From Streptomyces paradoxus (lineage in GTDB: Bacteria > Actinomycetota > Actinomycetes > Streptomycetales > Streptomycetaceae): a stretch of 64,000 nucleotides of DNA. A program made the translations under genes and the position numbers. Below are positions 1 through 7,241 of the stretch, in pieces. The stretch lies in contig NZ_JACHGV010000004.1 in NCBI RefSeq assembly GCF_014202475.1, positions 558,001-622,000 on the forward strand. Direction: 5' to 3'. The notes under the pieces are model-generated. The model saw nothing but the letters and a program-made list of their open reading frames with translations, made no database searches and was not told where the DNA came from. Numbering within the stretch: position 1 is the first letter of the stretch; each line of letters starts with the position of its first letter.

Positions 1-283
1 GCGGCCGAGCGGGGTTCCCCGTAGCGCCCCTCGTGGCCGAGGAGGAGGGTCTCGGCGGCCTCGATGTCGTAGCACCGCTCGGCTCGCACCCCCTCGGCGA
101 GCAGGCGCGGGTAGACCTCGGCGGTGGACCGCCACACCCACCGCGTGACGCCGGGGCGGCTCCGGACGGCCTCGGCGGCGTCCGCCTCTCGCCGCGCCGG
201 ACCGGAGGGCAGCCCGGCCGGACCGAGGGGGGCGACGTCCACGCCACCGTCCTCGGCCGGAGCGAGTGCCCACCGGTCGGCCA
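1..283 (-). CDS. Bifunctional 3'-5' exonuclease/DNA polymerase I-like protein, N-terminal part
   Basis: The first 94 codons of a minus-strand gene whose remainder lies left of the window. The translation starts MADRWALAPAEDGG and continues with VYPRLLAEGVRAERCYDIEAAE and LLLGHEGRYGEP (shown in pieces), which matches the N-terminus of the actinobacterial pol I-like proteins that carry a 3'-5' exonuclease and a polymerase domain but no 5' nuclease. Only the start of the exonuclease domain is visible, so no catalytic residue can be checked. The ATG at 283 is the first in frame. Family assignment is from memory of Streptomyces homologues. Confidence 0.7.
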
Positions 284-342
284 TGTCGCGAGTGTGACAG
301 GGGGGTCTGACAACGCCCCCGCTCGCCTCGCGGAAGGCCTCG

Positions 343-1080
343 TCAGGCCTCGTCCGTCTCCTTCTGCGCCTGCATGATCTTCTCCAGCACCGTCCGGATG
401 TACTGCTCGGCCCGCTCCTTGTCGATGCCGAGGCCGCTGAGGACGCCCTCGCCGTTCTCGTGCTCCAGCAGGGCGAGCAGGATGTGCTCGGTGCCGATGT
501 AGTTGTGGCCGAGGCGCAGGGCCTCGCGGAAGGTGAGCTCCAGGACCTTCTTGGCCCCCTGGCCGTACGGCACGAGCTCCGGGACCTCGTCGGCGGCGGG
601 CGGAAGAGCCGCCGTCGCCGCCTCGCGGACGGCGTCGAGCGTGACGCCCTGCTTGATGACCGCCTTCGCGGCGAGGCCGTCCGGCTCGGCCAGCAGACCG
701 AGGACGAGGTGCTCGGGCAGGCCCTCGGCGTTGCGGGCGGCCTTGGACGCGTTGTGCGCGGCCATCACCGCGTTGCGGGCGCGGGGCGTGTACCGGCTGA
801 AGCCCTGGCTCGGGTCGAGGTCGTTCGACTCCTTCGGCACGAATCGCTTCTGCGCGGCCTGCCGGGTGACGCCCATGCTCCTGCCGATGTCCGTCCAGGA
901 CGCGCCGGACCGCCGGGCCTGGTCGACGAAGTGGCCGATCAGGTGGTCGGCCACGTCGCCCAGGTGGTCCGCGGCGATCACCGCGTCCTGGAGCTGGTCC
1001 AGTGGCTCCGGGTGGACCTTCTTGATAGCCGCGATGAGGTCGTCGAGACGGATGGATGACGTGGTGTCGGGGTTCGTCAT
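343..1080 (-). CDS. Clp N-terminal-repeat protein with helix-turn-helix segment
   Basis: 245 aa. Residues about 50-75 form a helix-turn-helix (GASWTDIGRSMGVTRQAAQK). The rest, from about residue 90, is two Clp_N repeats; the second contains LGHNYIGTEHILLALLE, nearly the same as the ClpC N-domain found at 55.4 kb in this window. There is no AAA+ module, so it is not an unfoldase. The likely role is DNA binding coupled to a Clp-type adaptor or substrate-binding fold; that is inference. The ATG at 1080 lies only six bases from a TACGGT -10 hexamer, so the mRNA is probably leaderless. The palindrome upstream is a plausible autoregulatory site. Confidence 0.75.
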   Translation of the reverse strand: MTNPDTTSSIRLDDLIAAIKKVHPEPLDQLQDAVIAADHLGDVADHLIGHFVDQARRSGASWTDIGRSMGVTRQAAQKRFVPKESNDLDPSQGFSRYTPRARNAVMAAHNASKAARNAEGLPEHLVLGLLAEPDGLAAKAVIKQGVTLDAVREAATAALPPAADEVPELVPYGQGAKKVLELTFREALRLGHNYIGTEHILLALLEHENGEGVLSGLGIDKERAEQYIRTVLEKIMQAQKETDEA

Positions 1081-1086
1081 GTGTCA

Positions 1087-1115
1087 ACCGTAGGTTGCGC
1101 CCTGGGGGGTGTCAA
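1087..1115 (-). promoter_or_regulatory. Sigma70-type promoter of the Clp-N/HTH gene, leaderless
   Basis: Reading on the minus strand, TTGACA (1115-1110), a 17-bp spacer, then TACGGT (1092-1087). Transcription about 7 nt after the -10 would begin at the A of the ATG at 1080. This is a near-consensus promoter, unusual in Streptomyces. The -35 lies inside the palindrome at 1108-1130, so a bound protein would block it. Confidence 0.7.
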
Positions 1116-1130
1116 CCACGAGTTGACACC
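1108..1130. promoter_or_regulatory. Perfect 9-bp inverted repeat between divergent genes (candidate operator)
   Basis: GGTGTCAAC, 5-bp spacer CACGA, GTTGACACC. Both arms contain a TTGACA reading outward into the two divergent genes. A partial copy (GTGTCAACC) recurs at 1081-1089. Symmetry, position over the -35 and the neighbouring HTH protein make an operator likely. Confidence 0.65.
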
Positions 1131-1164
1131 CTCGCCGAAGGGGACGGCGTGGCACCATCGCCCC

Positions 1165-2277
1165 GTGAGCACGTCCACCACCGTCGATCGCGCGTTCGCG
1201 TCGGCCCTCTACGAGACCGGCGAGAGGGCCCTCGACGCCGGGGCCTCCCTGCTCGCCTCCGACCCGGCGGCCGACGCCGAACTCGCCCGGCGCGGACACG
1301 AGTTCGTGGCCGGGGCCTGGCGGCGGGGCTGGCAGCCGGCCGATGTCGTACGGACCGTGCGGCGCGAGCTGGACGACGGGCACGTGCTGCTGGTGGCCGC
1401 GCTGATCCGCGCCCAGGCGCCCGGCGACGGGCCCCGGGGCCGCCGCTGGAACGCCCAGCTCGCGGAGCTCCCTGACGACGCCCCGCCCCGCACCGACCGC
1501 TTCTCGCACGCCACCGCCGTGCTGGAGCTGTACCGCCTGCTGCTGCGGCTGCCGGTCCTGGAGACCCTCGACGAGGCGCCCGGGCGGGCGCCCGGCGGGG
1601 CGGGGGCCGAGTCCCGCATGCTCACCCGCATCCGTGCGCTGCTCGCCAAGGCGGAGGCCACCGGGTTCCCGGAGGAGGCGGAGGCGCTCAGCGCCAAGGC
1701 GCAGGAGCTGATGGCCCGGCACAGTGTCGACGAGGCGCTGCTCGCGGCGCGGGCGCCGTCCCCGGACGCGCCCGGGGCCTGCCGGATCGGGGTCGAGCCG
1801 CCGTACGAGCAGGCCAAGGCGGTGCTGCTGGACGCCGTCGCCGGGGCCAACCACTGCCGGGCGGTGTGGAACGAGCCTCTCGGCTTCTCCACCGTCGTCG
1901 GCTTCGAAGCGGACCTGGAGGCGGTCGAACTCCTCTACACCTCGCTCCTCGTCCAGGCCACGACCGCGATGACCAGGGCGGAGGCGACCCAGCGGGCGGG
2001 CGGCCGCAAGCGCACCAAAACGTTCCGGCAGTCCTTCCTCGCGGCCTACGCCCACCGCGTCGGCACCCGGCTGGCAGCCGCCGCCGAGACCCAGGTGACC
2101 GACGATCTGCTGCCGGTCCTCGCCTCCCGCGAGGTCGCCGTGACAGGGCGGGTGGACCGGATGTTCCCGGAGACGACCACGACCCGGCTGCGCGGGGTGC
2201 GCGACGCGGCGGGCTGGACGGAGGGCGCGCAGGCGGCGGACCGGGCCCAGGTCCGGCACCGGCCGCCGCTGCGCTGA
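1165..2277 (+). CDS. DUF2786 domain-containing protein
   Basis: 370 aa from the GTG at 1165 (the frame is open further upstream but that part has no protein-like composition). Around residues 150-195 lies the DUF2786 helical motif RIRALLAKAEATGFPEEAEA followed by ALSAKAQELMARHSVDEAL, and the C-terminal half resembles the companion domain that usually follows it, with a basic segment near GGRKRTKTFRQ. Function of the family is unknown. It diverges from the Clp-N/HTH gene. A CACCAT hexamer six bases before the GTG suggests a leaderless start, but no convincing -35 is placed correctly. Confidence 0.75.
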   Translation: MSTSTTVDRAFASALYETGERALDAGASLLASDPAADAELARRGHEFVAGAWRRGWQPADVVRTVRRELDDGHVLLVAALIRAQAPGDGPRGRRWNAQLAELPDDAPPRTDRFSHATAVLELYRLLLRLPVLETLDEAPGRAPGGAGAESRMLTRIRALLAKAEATGFPEEAEALSAKAQELMARHSVDEALLAARAPSPDAPGACRIGVEPPYEQAKAVLLDAVAGANHCRAVWNEPLGFSTVVGFEADLEAVELLYTSLLVQATTAMTRAEATQRAGGRKRTKTFRQSFLAAYAHRVGTRLAAAAETQVTDDLLPVLASREVAVTGRVDRMFPETTTTRLRGVRDAAGWTEGAQAADRAQVRHRPPLR

Positions 2278-2293
2278 CCTGCCGTCAGTGCCG

Positions 2294-2833
2294 TCAGTCG
2301 CCCGAGGTCTCGAAGCCGCTCACCGAGGCCTGGGCCGCGCCGCTTCCCGCCGCCTTCAGGGCGACCTCGCCGTACGACCACGTCAGGTCGTGCGCGGCCT
2401 TCGTGTCGCCGGGAAGGGTGAAGGACGCCTTGTGCACGTCGAGACTCTCCGCAGAGCCCGCCTCCCCCCGGACGTAGGTGATCGTGAAGGACGTGGTGCC
2501 GCCCTCGCCGAGCGTGAGCGACTGGGCCTTCGCGCCCTCGTCCGGGGAGACGGACGTCGTCTTGTCGTCGGCCAGCAGGTCCACGCCGGGGAAGCCCTTC
2601 AGCGCGCACTGCGGACCCTTGTTGGTGAGCGTGACGGTGACGGTGCCGGTGTCCCCGGCGGCCGGGGCGGTGGCCGCGCCGACCTCCACGCCCATGTCGC
2701 CGAGCGCGCAGGCCGCATCGCTCTTCCGGTCCGCGTTCTTGACGTCGTCACCACCGGACTTGTCGTCGCTGCAGCCGGTCAGCAGGACCGTAGCGGCAAG
2801 GGCGGCGGCCAGGGCGAGGGGGTAGGTGCGCAT
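2294..2833 (-). CDS. Secreted lipoprotein, DUF4232-like
   Basis: 179 aa. A lipoprotein signal peptide with lipobox LLTGC puts the lipidated cysteine near residue 21, followed by an acidic Ser/Asp-rich linker. The mature domain has the pattern of DUF4232 (VTVTLTNKGPQCALKGFPGV, then a loop and TTSFTITY). Predicted to sit on the outer face of the membrane; substrate unknown. The ATG at 2833 has an AGAGGA ribosome site. The neighbouring minus-strand gene is also a lipoprotein. Confidence 0.75.
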   Translation of the reverse strand: MRTYPLALAAALAATVLLTGCSDDKSGGDDVKNADRKSDAACALGDMGVEVGAATAPAAGDTGTVTVTLTNKGPQCALKGFPGVDLLADDKTTSVSPDEGAKAQSLTLGEGGTTSFTITYVRGEAGSAESLDVHKASFTLPGDTKAAHDLTWSYGEVALKAAGSGAAQASVSGFETSGD

Positions 2834-2936
2834 GAGGTCCTCTGGACGTGTCGAACGAAAGCGGCATCGGGCCCCTGGATCATCACGCACGCGGGACCCG
2901 GACGGGCACGCACCCCCTGTGGTTCCCCCGAACGCC

Positions 2937-2976
2937 GGACGGGCCACAGGTCCCGTAGGGGAGCCGTGGCCCGTCC
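2937..2976 (-). terminator. Hairpin downstream of lipoprotein gene
   Basis: Perfect 11-bp inverted repeat GGACGGGCCAC / GTGGCCCGTCC with an 18-nt loop, 16 bp beyond the stop codon of the gene ending at 2992. No T-run, as is common for Streptomyces terminators. Confidence 0.55.
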
Positions 2977-2991
2977 GTGCGGAGGCCGGGG

Positions 2992-3507
2992 TCAGCCGAT
3001 GCCCGCCGTCGGGAAACCCGTGGGGAGCTTGCCGCCCTCGGCCTTCGTGTAGGTCTCCGCGCCGAGGCCGCCCTCCCAGGTGACCTTCAGGCTGCTCTTG
3101 TTCACGGAGTCGACCATGCCGGTCGTCCGGTCCTTGGAGCCGTCCGTGCACTTCAGGCGGATCATCCGCATCCCGGATTCCTCGCCGGCGGTACCGCTGC
3201 ACACGCTCCCGCCGGTGGCGAACAGCGCGGCCTGCTTGCCGGTGATCACCAGGGCCACGGCCTTGCCGCCGGTCGTCGCGAGCCAGCTGCCCGCCAGCTC
3301 CCCGCCGGCCGAGCCGCCGGAACCGGATCCGGAGCCCCCGCCCGTCGCCGCCGACGCCGAGTCCGACGGGGACGGACTGGACGCCGAGTCGTCCCCCGAG
3401 CCGCCGTCGCCGCTGCACGCACTGAGCACGAGCACGCCCGCCAGCCCCGCGGCCGCCGCCGCGACGCGCACGGCGCCGGAGCGACGCGAGAAGATCACCG
3501 AAGTCAC
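2992..3507 (-). CDS. Small secreted lipoprotein
   Basis: 171 aa from the GTG at 3507, chosen because GGGGG precedes it by 6 nt; an earlier in-frame start would add an implausible Gly/Pro-rich tail. Signal peptide with two Arg, hydrophobic core and lipobox VLSAC (Cys about residue 31), then a long Ser/Gly/Asp linker (about 32-70) and a compact domain with two Cys (SVCSG and RLKCTDG) that may form a disulfide. No family recognised. It follows the zinc-responsive rpmB-rpsN pair in the same direction, so read-through and zinc regulation are possible but not shown. Confidence 0.7.
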   Translation of the reverse strand: MTSVIFSRRSGAVRVAAAAAGLAGVLVLSACSGDGGSGDDSASSPSPSDSASAATGGGSGSGSGGSAGGELAGSWLATTGGKAVALVITGKQAALFATGGSVCSGTAGEESGMRMIRLKCTDGSKDRTTGMVDSVNKSSLKVTWEGGLGAETYTKAEGGKLPTGFPTAGIG

Positions 3508-3526
3508 TGCAAGCCCCCAAGCTGTA

Positions 3527-3545
3527 GCCGGCCGGCCGGCCGGCC
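3527..3545. repeat. CCGG tetranucleotide tract
   Basis: GCCGGCCGGCCGGCCGGCC, self-complementary, in the gap between rpsN and the lipoprotein gene and followed by more GCCGGCC. It could fold as a hairpin in either strand and may attenuate read-through from rpsN. Confidence 0.6.
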
Positions 3546-3625
3546 CGGACGGCACCGGCCGGCCTCCTGGCCGGAACGATCGCAGCAAGCTACCAGGGCC
3601 CGTCAAGGGACTCCCGAACGCCCTC

Positions 3626-3931
3626 TTACCAGGACGACTTGCGCACCCCGGGCAGATAACCCGCGTGCGCCTGCTCCCGCAGACTCACCCGGGACAGCCC
3701 GAACGCCCGGAAGTAGCCGCGCGGCCGGCCGTCCACCTGGTCGCGGTTGCGCACCCGCGTGGCGCTGGCGTCCCGCGGCTGCCTGCGCAGCTCCGCCTGG
3801 GCGGCGAGCCGTTCGGCCTCCGTCGACGACGGCCTCCGGATGATCTCCTTCAGCTCGGCCCGCCGGGCGGCGTACCGCGCGACGACCTCCTGCCGCCTGT
3901 CGTTCTTCGCGATCTTGCTCTTCTTGGCCAT
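3626..3931 (-). CDS. rpsN: 30S ribosomal protein S14, zinc-free paralogue
   Basis: 101 aa, MAKKSKIAKNDRRQEVVARY at the N-terminus and the S14 core GRPRGYFRAFGLSRVSLRE near the C-terminus. It has no cysteine, so it is the long zinc-independent (C-) form that replaces the zinc-ribbon S14 when zinc is scarce. Its ATG overlaps the rpmB stop as TGATG, so the two are translationally coupled. Zinc repression through the Zur box upstream of rpmB is expected. Confidence 0.93.
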   Translation of the reverse strand: MAKKSKIAKNDRRQEVVARYAARRAELKEIIRRPSSTEAERLAAQAELRRQPRDASATRVRNRDQVDGRPRGYFRAFGLSRVSLREQAHAGYLPGVRKSSW

Positions 3932-4167
3932 CAGACCCTCACTCCCCGGGCGCGGATCCGGGCGACGGCCGCCTCGATCCCGATCGTGTCGACGGTCTTG
4001 ATCGCCCTGGTGCTCAGTCGGAGCCGGACGTAGCGGCCCTCGCTCGGCAGCCAGTAGCGCTTGGACTGGATGTTGGGGTCGAACCGGCGGGACGTGCGCC
4101 GGTGGGAGTGCGAGATGCGGTTGCCGAAGCCCGGCTGGGTGCCGGTCAGCATGCAGTGCGCGGACAT
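3931..4167 (-). CDS. rpmB: 50S ribosomal protein L28, zinc-free paralogue
   Basis: 78 aa. The L28 signature PGFGNRISHSHRRTSRRFDP is clear. The N-terminal CxxC of zinc-binding L28 is replaced by CMLT, leaving one cysteine, which marks the C- form. Ribosome site GAGAGG lies upstream. It diverges from rpmG across the Zur box and is followed by rpsN with a one-base overlap. Confidence 0.92.
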   Translation of the reverse strand: MSAHCMLTGTQPGFGNRISHSHRRTSRRFDPNIQSKRYWLPSEGRYVRLRLSTRAIKTVDTIGIEAAVARIRARGVRV

Positions 4168-4197
4168 GGTGGTGACGTACCTCTCTGTCTCAGGTGA

Positions 4198-4218
4198 TGT
4201 AAATGGAATTCATTTTCA
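4198..4218. promoter_or_regulatory. Zur box(es) between rpmB-rpsN and rpmG operon
   Basis: The 15-mer TGGAATTCATTTTCA (4204-4218) matches the Streptomyces Zur consensus TGAAAATGATTTTCA (from memory) at 12 of 15 positions. An overlapping second match, TGTAAATGGAATTCA (4198-4212), scores 11 of 15. The site is the only A/T-rich stretch nearby and covers the -35 region of rpmG, whose -10 (TAGCAT, 4220-4225) starts right after it. Zinc-bound Zur would repress both directions. Confidence 0.85.
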
Positions 4219-4231
4219 GTAGCATAGCGGC

Positions 4232-4396
4232 ATGGCACGCAACGAACTCCGTCCGGTCATCAAGCTCCGGTCCACCGCCGGGACCGGCTTCACCTACGTG
4301 ACCCGCAAGAACCGCCGCAACGACCCGGACCGCCTGACCCTGCGCAAGTTCGATCCGGTCGCCGGCCGCCACGTCGAATTCCGAGAGGAGCGCTGA
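4232..4396 (+). CDS. rpmG: 50S ribosomal protein L33, zinc-free paralogue
   Basis: 54 aa: MARNELRPVIKLRSTAGTGF, then YVTRKNRRNDPDRLTLRKFD. The fold is L33 but neither CxxC is present, so this is the C- form. The ATG sits six bases after a TAGCAT -10 hexamer and no ribosome site is visible, so translation is probably leaderless. First gene of a plus-strand set rpmG-rpmE-cobW-rpsR with gaps of 2, 3 and 6 bases, all under the Zur box. Confidence 0.92.
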   Translation: MARNELRPVIKLRSTAGTGFTYVTRKNRRNDPDRLTLRKFDPVAGRHVEFREER

Positions 4397-4398
4397 CC

Positions 4399-4647
4399 AT
4401 GCGCGAGGGAATCCACCCGGCGTACGGCCCCGTCGTCTTCCGTGACCGTGCCGCGAACTACGCCTTCCTCACCCGCTCGACCATGACGAGCGAGAAGACG
4501 ATCGAGTGGGAGGACGGCAACACCTACCCGGTCGTCGACGTCGAGATCTCCGACGTCAGCCACCCCTTCTACACCGGCACGGCCCGCGTCCTGGACACCG
4601 CGGGCCGCGTGGAGCGCTTCGAGCGCCGGTACGGAAGGAAGGGCTGA
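4399..4647 (+). CDS. rpmE2: 50S ribosomal protein L31 type B (zinc-free)
   Basis: 82 aa. MREGIHPAYGPVVFRD and HPFYTGTARVLDTAGRVERF are typical of type B L31. There are no cysteines. It replaces the zinc-binding L31, releasing zinc from ribosomes. The GAGGAG ribosome site lies within the end of rpmG. Confidence 0.93.
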   Translation: MREGIHPAYGPVVFRDRAANYAFLTRSTMTSEKTIEWEDGNTYPVVDVEISDVSHPFYTGTARVLDTAGRVERFERRYGRKG

Positions 4648-4650
4648 CCC

Positions 4651-5853
4651 ATGGCTGTCCCTCCTGGGCTCCCCGTCGTGATCGTCGGCGGGCTGCACGC
4701 CGATGCCCGCAGGGCGGCCGTCGCGCGGCTGCTCGCCGACGTGCCCGGCAGCGTCGTCCTCCACCACGACCTCGCGACGGCCGCCGCGGGCACGGTCGTA
4801 CGGACCATCAGGGACGCCACCGGCATCCTCGACGCGGGGGAGGCGCCGCTCGTCAACGACTGCGCCTGCTGTGCCCTGCGCGAGGACCTGGTGCCGGAGC
4901 TGGAGCGGCTGCGGGACACCGGCGGCACCCGCCTCGCGGTCGTCGAGCTGTGGGACTCCGTCGAGCCCAAGGCCATGGCCGAAGTCGTCACGGCCGGCGG
5001 TCTCACCGTCACCGGCGTGATCACCGCCGTCGACCCGGCCCTGGTCCTGCCGTACCTCGGCAACGGCGACGACCTGGCCGACGGCGGTCTCGCCGCCGCG
5101 GCCACCGACCAGCGCACGGTCGCCGACACCTTCGCGCGCCAGCTGGAGTACGCCCCCGTGCTGGCCGTCGCCGAGTCCCCGGAGGCCGACGACGAGGACC
5201 GCGAGCTGCTCGCGCAGCTGCACCCGACGGCCCGCCAAGTGCTCGTCGGCCAGGACGCCCCGGCCGACCCGGACGGTGACGGCCTGACGGTGCCGACCCC
5301 GCGCCGGCGTCCGCTCTCGCCCCTGGCTCAGGCCGCCCTGGCCGGCTTCGACGTCGAGGCGGCCGCCGCCGCCCAGCACCCGGCCTGTGCCCTGCTCCCC
5401 GCCGAGGCCGACGCGCACGGCGTCTCCACCCTGGTGTGGAGCAGGCGGCGCCCCTTCCACCCCGAGCGGCTGTACGCCGCGCTGGAGGACCTGACCTGTG
5501 CGGCCGCCCGCAGCCGGGGCCGGTTCTGGCTCGCCGACAAGCCCGACACGCTCTTCCACTGGGACGCGGCGGGCGGGGCCCTGTGCGTGGAGAGCACGGG
5601 CCCGTGGCTGGCCTCCCTGCCGGACGCGGCCTGGGACATGGTCCCGCCGGTGCGCCGGGCCGCCGCCGCGCTGGACTGGCACCCCGAGCACGGCGACCGC
5701 TGCCAGCACCTCGTCTTCACCTCGCCCGGCCTCGACCGGGACGGCCTGGAGCGACTGCTGGAGTCCTGCCTGCTGACCGACGCCGAGTACGCCGCCGGGC
5801 CGGACGCCTGGCAGCGCCTGCCGCACGCTTTCGACACCCTCCTGGAGGTCTGA
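4651..5853 (+). CDS. CobW/COG0523-like protein with degenerate P-loop
   Basis: 400 aa. It has the CobW architecture: a nucleotide-domain-like half with a metal-binding CACC motif (NDCACCALREDL, about residue 70) and a C-terminal CobW_C half (WSRRRPFHPERLYAALE, then HLVFTSPGLDRDGL). COG0523 proteins are zinc chaperones, often Zur-controlled, which fits the operon. The Walker A position reads GGLHADARRAAV instead of GxxGxGK[ST], so GTP binding by this loop looks lost. Membership in the zinc operon argues for delivery or storage of scarce zinc. The family call is secure; the biochemical role is not. Confidence 0.85.
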   Translation: MAVPPGLPVVIVGGLHADARRAAVARLLADVPGSVVLHHDLATAAAGTVVRTIRDATGILDAGEAPLVNDCACCALREDLVPELERLRDTGGTRLAVVELWDSVEPKAMAEVVTAGGLTVTGVITAVDPALVLPYLGNGDDLADGGLAAAATDQRTVADTFARQLEYAPVLAVAESPEADDEDRELLAQLHPTARQVLVGQDAPADPDGDGLTVPTPRRRPLSPLAQAALAGFDVEAAAAAQHPACALLPAEADAHGVSTLVWSRRRPFHPERLYAALEDLTCAAARSRGRFWLADKPDTLFHWDAAGGALCVESTGPWLASLPDAAWDMVPPVRRAAAALDWHPEHGDRCQHLVFTSPGLDRDGLERLLESCLLTDAEYAAGPDAWQRLPHAFDTLLEV

Positions 5854-5859
5854 CCCCTC

Positions 5860-6093
5860 ATGCCGCGCAAGCCCGACCGCAAGCCCGTCAAGGACCGGCC
5901 CAACCCCCTGGACCAGGCCGGGATCACCTACATCGACTACAAGGACACCGACCTGCTGCGGAAGTTCATCTCCGACCGCGGCAAGATCCGCAGCCGCCGC
6001 GTGACCCGGGTCTCGTCCCAGCAGCAACGACAGCTGGCCAGGGCCATCAAGAACGCCCGCGAGATGGCCCTGCTCCCTTACGCGGGCCGCTGA
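5860..6093 (+). CDS. rpsR: 30S ribosomal protein S18, zinc-free paralogue
   Basis: 77 aa with the S18 core ITYIDYKDTDLLRKFISDRG and the basic helix RQLARAIKNAREMALLPYA. No cysteine is present. Last gene of the zinc-starvation operon, 6 bases after the CobW-like gene. Confidence 0.93.
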   Translation: MPRKPDRKPVKDRPNPLDQAGITYIDYKDTDLLRKFISDRGKIRSRRVTRVSSQQQRQLARAIKNAREMALLPYAGR

Positions 6094-6120
6094 CCCGGGT
6101 GACCACGAGTGCGGCCGGGC

Positions 6121-6615
6121 CGGAGCGGGATGCCGGTGGGGCCGGCGGTGGCGTCGCCAGGCTCAGCCGGCGCGCACGCGCGATGTGCCGGGTGAGGTTC
6201 CCGACATGTGACGGGTGGGGGCCCTTCACCGTGATGAGACCGGCTCGGAAGCAGCTGTCGGCCGACAGCCGGGTGTCCCGGCCGTTCGAGGAGCCTGCCC
6301 ACGCCGTGACCGAGCCGGAAGCTGTGAGCCGACTGGCACGGGGGTCCGGACCGTGGCCGGGCGGGGTGCCGGTGGCATCGGTCGTGGCGGTCGCCAGGCT
6401 CAGCCGACCGCATTCGGTGCGCACGCGCGCGTGGGGGAGACCTCTGCCCATGCCGTGACCAGCCCGGAAAGTGCTGTCGGCACACCGGCGTCGCGGACCG
6501 CGGCGGGCAGCCGGGACCGGCCGGGGCTTCGGCACCGGCGGTCGCCGGGCTCTGTCGGCGTCCACACGTGCGCGACCGGGTGAGGTTCCCCACGCTTGAC
6601 GCGTGGGGAACCTCC
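6121..6615. repeat. Degenerate interspersed repeats in a non-coding stretch
   Basis: No convincing gene lies between 6094 and 7241. Three short motifs recur here. Motif A, close to GTCGCCAGGCTCAGCCG, is at about 6153, 6390 and 6541. Motif B, GGGTGAGGTTCCC, is at about 6190 and 6578. Motif C, close to GCCGTGACCAGCCCGGAA, is at about 6229, 6303 and 6452 and is followed each time by a CTGT. Order and spacing vary (A copies are 237 and 151 bp apart), so these are decayed or recombined units. Open frames here are GC-rich artefacts in several phases. Confidence 0.6.
6582..6614. repeat. Perfect 14-bp inverted repeat (long hairpin)
   Basis: GAGGTTCCCCACGC, loop TTGAC, GCGTGGGGAACCTC. It is the best preserved copy of repeat motif B; the other copy, near 6190, has a degraded second arm. 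About 490 bp from rpsR, too far to be its usual terminator. Confidence 0.75.
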
Positions 6616-7130
6616 TGCGCATCACGTGCCGGGGTCTGCGGCCGTCGTCGATCGGCCAGGCCCCTTGGGCCCGCCGCGGGCGCCCCGGACCGGGACGGAC
6701 GCCGGCCGGCCCGGGTGCGCGACGCCGACGGCGGGAGCGGACCGGGTGGCCGGTGCGCGGGTCGTCGGGGGCCGGAGGCCGGGCGCGGTATCCGGCGATG
6801 GTCCGAGCAACGCACCGGACACAGGGACGACCCCGGCCTGCTGCGACCGGCCCATTTCTCCCCGTCCCCGCAGGCCGTGGCCGCCTTCCGGATGCGGTTC
6901 GGCCCGTCGAACGACCGCCCCGTGACCCGCGCCTCAGCTCACGCTTCTCCGGTGCGGCCCCCGCGCGGCCCCTCGCCCCGCCGCCGAGTGGATGCTCCGC
7001 CTCCACCGGACCTCCGCCGAACCCGCCGACTTCGTCGCGGGCCTCGGGGAACGAGAGGCACGGACAAGTCGTCAAACAGTCAAGAACTTCGGTAAAGCGG
7101 TCGTCAAAGCTGTAACCGCGGGAGCACCCC
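6616..7130. other. Intergenic stretch without a supported gene
   Basis: Open frames of 60-170 codons exist on both strands but none has a ribosome site, a family match or consistent codon use, and several overlap each other. From about 7060 the sequence becomes more A/T-rich, leading into the promoter of the DUF397 gene. One 66-codon frame (6992-7192) ends with the His-rich stretch VHVHLPMHLH, which is the translation of the shared promoter element below. Confidence 0.5.
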
Positions 7131-7132
7131 GC

Positions 7133-7179
7133 GTGCACGTGCATCTGCCCATGCATCTGCACATGAACAGGGCTATGAT
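7133..7179 (+). promoter_or_regulatory. Shared 28-bp element plus -10 of the DUF397 gene
   Basis: Element at 7133-7160, beginning GTGCACGTGCATCTGCC and ending ATGCATCTGC, with repeated TGCA steps. It is followed after 13 bp by the -10 TATGAT (7174-7179). No -35 hexamer is visible; the element occupies that place, suggesting activation by a bound protein. A 26/28 match lies at 8166-8193 on the other strand, again 13 bp from a -10-like hexamer. Confidence 0.65.
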
Positions 7180-7241
7180 CCGGGTCAGTTGACCACTGCA
7201 TCAATGGCCACACCAGCCAGTGCACCACCGGGGAGCGACCT

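Noticed and set aside
6582..6614. Possible CRISPR repeat
   Set aside because: Only one intact copy, no regular spacers and no cas genes.
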